A stretch of DNA of 5,270 bases from Bacteroidota bacterium (GTDB lineage: Bacteria; Bacteroidota; Bacteroidia; Flavobacteriales; Flavobacteriaceae), in contig CANKLD010000093.1 of assembly GCA_947483095.1 (NCBI GenBank), forward strand, positions 1 to 5,270, given 5' to 3'. Both the position numbers and the translations under genes were made by a program. The notes under the pieces were generated by a model, which was given only the letters and a program-made list of their open reading frames with translations, ran no database searches and had not been told where the DNA came from. Below, in pieces: positions 1 through 5,270 of the stretch (positions within the stretch are counted from its first letter, which is position 1; each line of letters opens with the position of its first letter).

Positions 1-295
1 ATTTGGAAACCCGCAATAGTATTCTCGATACCGAAGGGATTTCCGCAAAAACCCGAACAATTATTCTATGTCCCACATGCTCTAATAAATTGGATCGTAT
101 CGCCATTTCTTCAACCGCAATTCGGTTTAATAACACATAATCAACGGTGTCTTTCAATTCATCTGAAAGGCATGATTTTCTTAAATCGGTTTTGATTTCC
201 AAATCTACGGAGTAATCAGAGCCTATTTTACTCTCTTCAATCAAACAACCGTGAAAGGAGAACGTTCTTATATTTTGTAATTTTATAGTGCCCAT
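1..295 (-). CDS. folB: Dihydroneopterin aldolase FolB (C-terminus cut by window edge)
   Basis: This enzyme of folate biosynthesis is cytosolic and converts 7,8-dihydroneopterin to 6-hydroxymethyl-7,8-dihydropterin plus glycolaldehyde. I translated 98 codons from the ATG at 295-293, and the frame stays open to the edge. The protein starts MGTIKLQNIRTFSFHGCLIE, with the usual FolB opening of a short strand, F-x-x-H-G, an acidic residue (E20/E21) and then G25..VDLEI. DTVDY (residues 49-53), the LLEHVGHRI stretch (70-78) and the closing VSK (96-98) follow. By family alignment from memory, Y53, E72 and K98 fall where the conserved active-site Tyr, Glu and Lys lie. FolB proteins are usually about 120 residues, so roughly 20 residues are missing. 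The gene is divergent from glnS, with 140 bases between the starts. No Shine-Dalgarno is seen. The paralogous FolX/epimerase type is less likely but cannot be excluded from a partial sequence. Confidence 0.88.
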   Translation of the reverse strand, partial: MGTIKLQNIRTFSFHGCLIEESKIGSDYSVDLEIKTDLRKSCLSDELKDTVDYVLLNRIAVEEMAIRSNLLEHVGHRIIVRVFAEIPSVSRILLRVSK

Positions 296-300
296 TTATA

Positions 301-399
301 TTGGTAATTTGTTTATTTGTTTAATCGGAAAAAGGAGTTGGAATTGATTTTTTACACAATTTTACAAATTACCAAATCAACGATTAACCAAATCAACGA
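301..399. repeat. Intergenic direct and inverted repeats between folB and glnS
   Basis: Three related repeats lie in this stretch. ACCAAATCAACGA occurs twice as a direct repeat (371-383 and 387-399, period 16). TTGGTAATTTGT at 301-312 is the perfect reverse complement of ACAAATTACCAA at 364-375. ATTTGTTTAATCG at 315-327 is the reverse complement, with one mismatch, of CGATTAACCAAAT at 381-393. All three are built from the same short words (ATTTG, TTAATCG, their complements) in opposite orientation on the two sides. The centre (about 329-360) holds nothing recognisable. The whole could fold as a weak AT-rich stem with a long loop, or be the remains of a small palindromic element. Its role is unknown. 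Confidence 0.7.
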
Positions 400-408
400 G
401 TTTATATT

Positions 409-416
409 TATCTTTG
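409..416 (+). promoter_or_regulatory. Probable -7 promoter element for glnS
   Basis: TATCTTTG exactly matches the Bacteroidota primary-sigma -7 consensus TAnnTTTG and lies 19 bases before the glnS ATG. Transcription would then begin only about a dozen bases ahead of the start codon, giving a very short, A/T-rich leader without a Shine-Dalgarno, which is common in this phylum. No clear TTG-type -33 box is present at the expected 17-23 base spacing, and that region is occupied by the direct repeats. Assigned from the motif and position only. Confidence 0.5.
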
Positions 417-435
417 CTAAAATTAAATAAAAATT

Positions 436-2559
436 ATGTCAACCGAAGATAAATCGCTTCATTTTATTGAACAAATTATAGAAGACAGCTTAGCAAGCGG
501 TTTTCATCAAGATAAATTACGCTTTCGTTTTCCGCCGGAACCCAACGGTTACCTACATATTGGCCATGCCAAATCAATTTGTTTGAATTTTGGATTAGGA
601 TTGCGGTACAATGCGCCTGTAAATCTGCGTTTTGACGATACCAATCCTGCGAAAGAAGAACAAGAATATGTTGATGCGATAAAAGAAGATTTGCAATGGC
701 TTGGTTTTCAATGGGCCGAAGAACGATACGCGTCGGATTATTTCCAACAATTATATGATTGGGCAGTTGAAATGATTAAAAAAGACAAAGCTTATGTGGA
801 CAGCCAATCTTCTGAAGACATGGCCGCTCAAAAAGGAACGCCAACACAACCGGGTGTTGATGGCCCCTACAGAAATCGTTCGATAGAAGAAAATTTATCT
901 TTATTTGAAGCGATGAAAAATGGCGATTTTCCCGAAGGAAGTCACGTTTTAAGAGCTAAAATTGACATGAAATCGACGAATATGTTGCTGCGTGATCCTT
1001 TGATGTATCGTATTTTACACCGCCATCACCACAGAACAGGAAATGATTGGAAAATTTATCCAATGTACGATTATGCTCACGGCGAAAGCGATTATATCGA
1101 GCAGATTTCACATTCTATTTGTACACTAGAATTTGTAATGCACCGAGAATTGTACAATTGGTTTTTGGATCAGATATACACTGAACTTGATTCAGCGTCT
1201 AACACAATTAAAGTAAAACCTAACCAATACGAATTTGCTCGTTTGAACTTGAATTATACTGTAATGAGTAAAAGAAAACTCCTACAATTGGTTCAAGAAA
1301 ATACGGTAAACGGTTGGGACGATCCTAGAATGCCAACCATTTCAGGATTAAGAAGACGCGGATATACCCCAAATTCTATTAGTAAATTTTGTGAAACTAT
1401 TGGAGTTGCAAAACGAGAAAATGTAATTGATGTTTCGCTTTTAGAATTTTGCTTGCGAGAAGATTTAAATAAAACAGCGCATCGAGTTATGGCTGTTTTA
1501 GATCCTGTAAAAGTGGTAATTACCAATTATCCATCTGATCCCGAAGGCTCGGGAGAAGAATTATTAGACGCTGAAAACAATCAAGAAGATGAAAGCGCGG
1601 GTTATAGAAAAGTACCGTTTTCAAGAGAGATATACATTGAAAGAGAGGACTTTTTAGAAGAAGCTCCAGCTAAATTTTTCCGTTTGTCGTTAGACAGGGA
1701 AGTACGTTTGAAAAATGCGTATATCATTAAAGGAGAAAGCGTTGTAAAAGATGCCGCCGGAAATATCACCGAAATTCAAGTTACTTATGATAGTGATAGC
1801 CGAAGCGGAAGCGGAACCGAAGCAAGTCAGAGAAAAGTTGCCGGAACGTTGCATTGGGTTTCTATAAAACACGCCATTCCAGCTGAGGTGAGAATGTACG
1901 ATCGTTTATTTATTGATGAAGCGCCCGACAGTCACAAGGAGAAAAATTTCCTAGAATTTATGAATCCGAATTCGTTACAAATTGCAAATGGATTTGTAGA
2001 ACCGAGTTTGGCAAGCGTAAAACCAGGAGATAAATTCCAGTTTCAACGAATGGGTTATTTCAATGTTGATAAGGACTCAACCCCTGAAAAATTGGTTTTT
2101 AACAGAACTGCTGGCTTAAAAGACGCTTGGGAAGAAAAAGGTAAAAAGGAAGAAAATTTATTGATGTCGACGCAAAAAGAGATTAATAAATATGTAAAAG
2201 AAAAAGAGGACGCTGTTGCAAATGGTACTCTGGACGCCATCATTGAAACGATAAAAAGCATCGATAATTTCAGTTTGATTTGTCAAACGATAATTAAAAA
2301 CGTGAAAAACGACAATAATGCGTTGCTGTTTTCAAATTTAATTTTACATTTTTCTGATAAAGTAAATTTTAAAGATATCGATTCAGACGTTTTGAAAAAA
2401 TTATATTCCATGTCGTTAAAAAGTCAAATGCCGGCGGTGCGAATTTTTGCAATTCGTAATTTGAAAAATGACGTCGATAATTTAAACGATTTTAATTCAC
2501 AACTTTCAGAATTAAGACTAGCTGAAAAAAACGAAAAAGTTATAGAAGAATTGAAATAA
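436..2559 (+). CDS. glnS: Glutaminyl-tRNA synthetase with C-terminal helical extension
   Basis: This class I aminoacyl-tRNA synthetase attaches glutamine to tRNA-Gln in the cytosol. The ATP-site signatures are clear: PPEPNGYLHIGH at residues 33-44 (HIGH at 41-44) and VMSKR at 276-280. LRFDDTNP (64-71) is the GlnRS form; GluRS has LRIEDTD there. GWDDPRMPTISGLRRRGY (293-310) is also strongly conserved in GlnRS. The two-barrel anticodon-binding region runs from about 350 to 565, with a Glu/Asp-rich loop at about 367-390, and ends in VFNRTAGLKDAW (to 565), where the E. coli enzyme (about 554 residues) stops shortly after. Residues 571-707 are an extra Lys/Asn-rich tail predicted to be helical. 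Databases often label flavobacterial GlnRS a YqeY-domain fusion, but I do not see YqeY's hallmark residues here. The ATG at 436 gives the normal family N-terminus (IEQIIEDSLASG). The gene is transcribed alone and ends at a strong terminator. Confidence 0.97.
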   Translation: MSTEDKSLHFIEQIIEDSLASGFHQDKLRFRFPPEPNGYLHIGHAKSICLNFGLGLRYNAPVNLRFDDTNPAKEEQEYVDAIKEDLQWLGFQWAEERYASDYFQQLYDWAVEMIKKDKAYVDSQSSEDMAAQKGTPTQPGVDGPYRNRSIEENLSLFEAMKNGDFPEGSHVLRAKIDMKSTNMLLRDPLMYRILHRHHHRTGNDWKIYPMYDYAHGESDYIEQISHSICTLEFVMHRELYNWFLDQIYTELDSASNTIKVKPNQYEFARLNLNYTVMSKRKLLQLVQENTVNGWDDPRMPTISGLRRRGYTPNSISKFCETIGVAKRENVIDVSLLEFCLREDLNKTAHRVMAVLDPVKVVITNYPSDPEGSGEELLDAENNQEDESAGYRKVPFSREIYIEREDFLEEAPAKFFRLSLDREVRLKNAYIIKGESVVKDAAGNITEIQVTYDSDSRSGSGTEASQRKVAGTLHWVSIKHAIPAEVRMYDRLFIDEAPDSHKEKNFLEFMNPNSLQIANGFVEPSLASVKPGDKFQFQRMGYFNVDKDSTPEKLVFNRTAGLKDAWEEKGKKEENLLMSTQKEINKYVKEKEDAVANGTLDAIIETIKSIDNFSLICQTIIKNVKNDNNALLFSNLILHFSDKVNFKDIDSDVLKKLYSMSLKSQMPAVRIFAIRNLKNDVDNLNDFNSQLSELRLAEKNEKVIEELK

Positions 2560-2576
2560 TGTAATTTTCACCAAAT

Positions 2577-2605
2577 AAAAAAGCGCCCAATTGAGGCGCT
2601 TTTTC
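2577..2605. terminator. Bidirectional intrinsic terminator after glnS
   Basis: The hairpin has stem AAAAAGCGCC (2578-2587) pairing perfectly with GGCGCTTTTT (2595-2604) around the 7-base loop CAATTGA. It begins 18 bases past the glnS stop codon. The A-tract on one side and the T-tract on the other let it work in either direction, so it can stop glnS transcripts and also back up termination of the convergent SPFH gene. Confidence 0.92.
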
Positions 2606-2629
2606 TATTATTTATGATTTAAATTAGAT

Positions 2630-2659
2630 AAAAAAAGAGGCGATTAAGCCTCTTTTTTT
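2630..2659. terminator. Bidirectional intrinsic terminator after the SPFH gene
   Basis: A 12-base-pair stem, AAAAAAAGAGGC (2630-2641) with GCCTCTTTTTTT (2648-2659), encloses the loop GATTAA. It lies 19 bases beyond the minus-strand SPFH stop codon (TAA read from 2681-2679) and is the natural terminator of that gene, with a run of T on either strand. Its core is repeated exactly at 3777-3801. Confidence 0.92.
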
Positions 2660-2678
2660 ATTGAATTACACCGCAAAT

Positions 2679-3665
2679 TTATTCTTCAGTTTCTGAAGGT
2701 TCATTTGAATTATCTTCTGCCTGATGGTTTTCTGTGTTTTTGGTTTTTGACTTTTTCATTCCCAATTTCATAGATTCACCAACTAGATTACTTGCTGTAA
2801 AACTGGCTACCATATTATTCAACATATCGCTTCCTGCTTGAGGAGAATTCGGTAATAATATTAAATTAGAGTTTGCGTCTGCTCCAATTGCTTGCAAAGT
2901 GTCATAATGTTGAGTAACAACTATCAATGCGGAAGCTTCCTGAGAATTAATTCCTACTTTATTCAAAACATCCACGCTTTCCACTAATCCTTTTGCAATT
3001 TCTCGTCTTTGGTCTGCAATTCCTTGACCTTGTAAGCGTTTGCTTTCTGCTTCGGCCTTGGCTTTGGCAACAATTCTAATCCGTGATGCTTCTGCTTCAA
3101 ATTCAGCTACCGTTTTTTCTCTATCGGCAGCATTAATTCTGTTCATTGCATTTTTCACCTGAATATCCGGGTCAATATCGGTAACCAATGTATTGATAAT
3201 TGTGTAACCGTAAGTGGTCATCGCTTCGTTTAATTCTCTTTTTACAGCAATGGCGATGTCGTCTTTTCTTTCAAATACATCGTCAAGAATTAATTTTGGA
3301 ACTTCGGCACGAACCACATCAAATACATAAGAAGTTATCTGATCGTGAGGATATTCTAATTTATAAAAAGCATCGTAAACGGTGTCTTTCACGACCATAA
3401 ACTGAACGGAAACTTTTAGTTTTACAAAAACATTATCTTTAGTTTTTGTTTCAATTATGACGTCCAATTGCTGAATTTTTAGATTTACACGTCCGGCAAT
3501 CCGATCAATTAAAGGAATTTTTAATTGTAATCCTGAATTTCGCACGCTTAGAAATTTTCCAAAACGCTCAATTACAACCGCAGTTTGTTGCTTTACTGTA
3601 AAAAAGGACAAGAAAAGCACGAATAACCCAAAGGTTAAAAATAAAGTTAAGATAATGTGGCCCAT
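2679..3665 (-). CDS. SPFH/band-7 membrane protein, HIR-like (slipin/QmcA relative)
   Basis: This is a membrane-anchored scaffold-type protein of the stomatin/prohibitin/flotillin/HflK superfamily (SPFH), which forms oligomers at membranes. Its exact job here is unknown. The 328 residues contain one N-terminal hydrophobic segment (about 4-23), a band-7 domain (about 24-180, with VKQQTAVVIERFGKF at 24-38, ETKTKDNVFV at 72-81 and SYVFDVVRAEVPK at 112-124), and a charged Ala/Glu/Lys-rich coiled coil (about 179-230, with AKAKAEAESKRLQGQGIADQ). A conserved tail, including VVTQHYDTLQAIG, follows, then an acidic, low-complexity C-terminus (SNEPSETEE). The segments ETKTKDNVFV, DAFYKL, SYVFDV, YGY..I.TL..DI.PD and VTQ-Y-DT closely resemble plant hypersensitive-induced-reaction proteins, so I place it nearest that subgroup. 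No NfeD partner gene is adjacent. The start ATG (3665-3663) directly precedes the membrane segment. HflK/HflC are unlikely because this gene stands alone and the sequence differs. Confidence 0.9.
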   Translation of the reverse strand: MGHIILTLFLTFGLFVLFLSFFTVKQQTAVVIERFGKFLSVRNSGLQLKIPLIDRIAGRVNLKIQQLDVIIETKTKDNVFVKLKVSVQFMVVKDTVYDAFYKLEYPHDQITSYVFDVVRAEVPKLILDDVFERKDDIAIAVKRELNEAMTTYGYTIINTLVTDIDPDIQVKNAMNRINAADREKTVAEFEAEASRIRIVAKAKAEAESKRLQGQGIADQRREIAKGLVESVDVLNKVGINSQEASALIVVTQHYDTLQAIGADANSNLILLPNSPQAGSDMLNNMVASFTASNLVGESMKLGMKKSKTKNTENHQAEDNSNEPSETEE

Positions 3666-3711
3666 AAGATTTTATCGTTTTAAATTAGCTGTTAAAGTAC
3701 TGAATTTATAA

Positions 3712-3741
3712 CTACAGTAGCATTTATTAACATTTCTGTAG
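3712..3741. repeat. Short inverted repeat upstream of the SPFH gene
   Basis: CTACAG (3712-3717) and CTGTAG (3736-3741) are perfect 6-base inverted copies separated by 18 bases. The left arm also starts the 9-base palindrome CTACAGTAG. It lies in the 5' untranslated region or promoter region of the SPFH gene, 47-76 bases before the start. It could be an operator or a weak hairpin, but arms this short also arise by chance in AT-rich DNA. Confidence 0.3.
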
Positions 3742-3759
3742 GAATAAATATTCGTTTTC

Positions 3760-3767
3760 TAAAGTTA
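3760..3767 (-). promoter_or_regulatory. Weak -7 promoter candidate for the SPFH gene
   Basis: Read on the minus strand the site is TAACTTTA, which matches the Bacteroidota -7 consensus TAnnTTTG at every fixed position except the last. It sits just past the gltX terminator and about 95 bases before the SPFH start. A promoter is expected in this gap because the upstream gene has its own terminator. No convincing -33 box was found, since that place is taken by the terminator hairpin, so this is only a candidate. Confidence 0.25.
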
Positions 3768-3776
3768 CAAAAAAAG

Positions 3777-3801
3777 AAAAGAGGCGATTAAGCCTCTTTT
3801 T
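3777..3801 (-). terminator. Intrinsic terminator after gltX
   Basis: The stem AAAAGAGGC (3777-3785) pairs with GCCTCTTTT (3792-3800) around the loop GATTAA, 21 bases beyond the gltX stop. On the minus strand the stem is followed by a T-rich stretch (complement of the A-rich run at 3769-3780). It separates gltX from the SPFH gene transcriptionally. All 25 bases are identical to 2633-2657. Confidence 0.88.
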
Positions 3802-3821
3802 ATATGAATTATAAATGCTAA

Positions 3822-5270
3822 CTATAAACTTATAATCGCGTTTTGAATTCGATTGATCGTTTCTGGTTTTCCAATAAAAGCGGCAATATCAAAAAGATGA
3901 GGTCCTTTTAAAGCGCCAACCAAACTCAATCGAAACGGCTGCATAATTTTTCCCATTCCAATTTCATTTTCGGTCATCCAATCTTTTACGATGGTTTCCA
4001 TTTTCTCTGAAGAAAAAGGATCTATACTTTCTAAAATCACAATCAATTGTTGCATTAATTCGGGCGTGTCTTCTTTCCAATTTTTTGTAGCTTTTTCATC
4101 GTAGGATATTGGCGCTTCGAAAAAATAATCGGAAAGCGACCAAAACTCTGAGACAAAATTCGCGCGTTCTTTTATTAAGGAAACTAATTTAGCCAATCGC
4201 TCTTCCGAAATAGAAATTCCTCTTGATTCCAATATTGGTGCATATGATTTTGCTAAATCGGAATCGCTTTGAATTTGTAAATAGTGATGGTTGAACCATC
4301 TGTTTTTTTCCGGATCAAATTTTGCCCCGGCTTTATGAACACGATTCAAATCGAATTTTTTAACCAATTCTTCTAGTGAAAATAATTCTTGTTCGGTTCC
4401 GTCATTCCAACCCAATAATGCTAAAAAGTTAATCACCGCCTCAGGATAAAACCCGGACTCTCTGTAACCAGATGAAATTCCTTCCCCAGCCCTCCATTCT
4501 AAAGGAAATACAGGAAACCCTAATTTGTCACCATCACGCTTGGATAATTTTCCGTTTCCAACAGGTTTTAAAATAAGTGGCAAATGTGCAAATTCCGGTG
4601 CTTCCCAACCAAATGCACGGTACAATAAAACGTGTAACGGCATGGAGGGCAACCATTCTTCCCCACGAATTACGTGTGAAGTTTCCATTAAATGATCGTC
4701 CACAATATTCGCCAAATGGTACGTTGGCATCCCATCGCTTTTAAATAAAACTTTATCGTCTAATAGATTGGTTTCAAATTTTACTTCCCCACGGATAATA
4801 TCATGCAAAAGTAAAGTCTCATCAACTGGAGTTTTAAAACGAATTACATATTCTTCACCGTTTGCAATTCTCTTCGCCGTTTCTTCCTTTGAAATAACTA
4901 AAGAAGTGTCTAATTTTTCTAGATTATGGTGGTTGTAAATAAACGTTTTTCCTTGTTCTTCGTGTTGTTTTCTTTGTGAATCTAATGCTTCGGAAGTATC
5001 AAATGCATAATACGCCCAACCAGAATTAATTAGTTCGTCAGCATATTGTTGGTACAACTGTTTTCTTTCACTTTGACGATATGGTCCAAATTTTTCGTTT
5101 TTTCCAATCGTTTCATCAGGTGAAATTCCCAGCCATTCTAGCGCTTCTAAAATATAACTTTCAGCACCTGGAACAAATCTATTTTGATCGGTATCTTCAA
5201 TTCTTAGAAAGAAAACACCACCATTTTTTTTAGCAAATAAATAATTAAATAACGCGGTGCGAACTCCACC
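3822..5270 (-). CDS. gltX: Glutamyl-tRNA synthetase (N-terminus cut by window edge)
   Basis: This class I synthetase charges tRNA-Glu, which also feeds tetrapyrrole synthesis in organisms that use the C5 route. The frame is open to the right edge and gives 482 residues, ending with TAG at 3824-3822. The first visible residues, GGVRTALFNYLFAKK, follow directly on the His-Ile of the family's HIGG motif, so only about 20 residues are missing. LRIEDTD (visible residues 22-28), GPYRQSER (62-69), VIRGEEWLPS and the KMSKS equivalent KLSKR (241-245, bases 4550-4536) are all present. A start at 5057 is not real: that codon is an internal TTG (Leu72 of the fragment). The stretch aligned with the zinc-binding cysteines of E. 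coli GluRS reads AYYAFDTSEAL and has none, so this is probably a zinc-free form. After KLSKR comes an extra loop containing FPLEWRAGEGISSGYRESG, which I recall from Bacteroidota GluRS. The gene has its own terminator. Confidence 0.96.
   Translation of the reverse strand, partial: GGVRTALFNYLFAKKNGGVFFLRIEDTDQNRFVPGAESYILEALEWLGISPDETIGKNEKFGPYRQSERKQLYQQYADELINSGWAYYAFDTSEALDSQRKQHEEQGKTFIYNHHNLEKLDTSLVISKEETAKRIANGEEYVIRFKTPVDETLLLHDIIRGEVKFETNLLDDKVLFKSDGMPTYHLANIVDDHLMETSHVIRGEEWLPSMPLHVLLYRAFGWEAPEFAHLPLILKPVGNGKLSKRDGDKLGFPVFPLEWRAGEGISSGYRESGFYPEAVINFLALLGWNDGTEQELFSLEELVKKFDLNRVHKAGAKFDPEKNRWFNHHYLQIQSDSDLAKSYAPILESRGISISEERLAKLVSLIKERANFVSEFWSLSDYFFEAPISYDEKATKNWKEDTPELMQQLIVILESIDPFSSEKMETIVKDWMTENEIGMGKIMQPFRLSLVGALKGPHLFDIAAFIGKPETINRIQNAIISL

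Noticed and set aside
301..399. A CRISPR array or complete insertion sequence in the folB-glnS gap
   Set aside because: Only two copies of a 13-base word with a 3-base spacer are present, with no regular repeat-spacer pattern, no transposase and no target-site duplication.
1293..2261. Three minus-strand open frames of 60-77 codons at 1293-1526, 1690-1872 and 2055-2261
   Set aside because: All are antisense to the conserved glnS coding sequence and have no recognisable protein features; they are reading-frame shadows.
2146..2556. Calling the GlnRS tail a YqeY domain outright
   Set aside because: Databases often name flavobacterial GlnRS this way, but the conserved YqeY residues are not visible to me, so the identity is left open.
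3200..3400. 66-codon open frame on the plus strand
   Set aside because: It lies wholly antisense inside the well-conserved SPFH gene, its product is low-quality and resembles nothing, and no promoter or ribosome site stands before it.
2679..3665. Reading the SPFH gene as HflK or HflC
   Set aside because: Those occur as an adjacent pair and differ in sequence; this gene is single and matches the HIR/slipin type.
3822..5057. A shorter gltX starting at base 5057
   Set aside because: The apparent start is an internal TTG leucine codon. The frame continues upstream with strongly conserved GluRS sequence (LRIEDTD, GPYRQSER) to the window edge.

Overview
The window is ordinary housekeeping DNA from a member of the Bacteroidota, most likely a Flavobacterium-like Flavobacteriaceae. 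The signs are AT-rich sequence, no Shine-Dalgarno motifs ahead of the starts, a TAnnTTTG-type -7 promoter element before one gene, and proteins that read like the Flavobacteriia versions of their families. This placement comes from recognising the sequences, not from a search.

Layout from left to right. (1) Bases 1-295, minus strand: the first 98 codons of dihydroneopterin aldolase (folB), cut by the left edge. (2) Bases 296-435: a divergent intergenic region with a small family of direct and inverted repeats and a probable glnS promoter. (3) Bases 436-2559, plus strand: complete glutaminyl-tRNA synthetase (glnS), with a helical C-terminal tail of about 137 residues that the E. coli enzyme lacks. 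(4) Bases 2560-2678: two strong back-to-back bidirectional terminator hairpins between convergent genes. (5) Bases 2679-3665, minus strand: a complete membrane-anchored SPFH/band-7 protein whose sequence resembles the plant hypersensitive-induced-reaction (HIR) subgroup. (6) Bases 3666-3821: an intergenic region with a terminator for the gene to its right, a weak promoter candidate and a short inverted repeat. (7) Bases 3822-5270, minus strand: glutamyl-tRNA synthetase (gltX), complete at the C-terminus but cut by the right edge inside its HIGH-type motif.

The two synthetases charge the two related tRNAs, tRNA-Gln and tRNA-Glu. Having both suggests direct glutaminylation rather than the Glu-tRNA-Gln amidotransferase route. 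The SPFH protein and FolB have no evident mechanistic link to them. The terminators make it likely that glnS, the SPFH gene and gltX are each transcribed separately. I found no mobile element, CRISPR array, RNA gene or obviously new system. The points most worth a second look are the GlnRS tail, the HIR-like SPFH protein, the duplicated terminator and the folB-glnS repeats.
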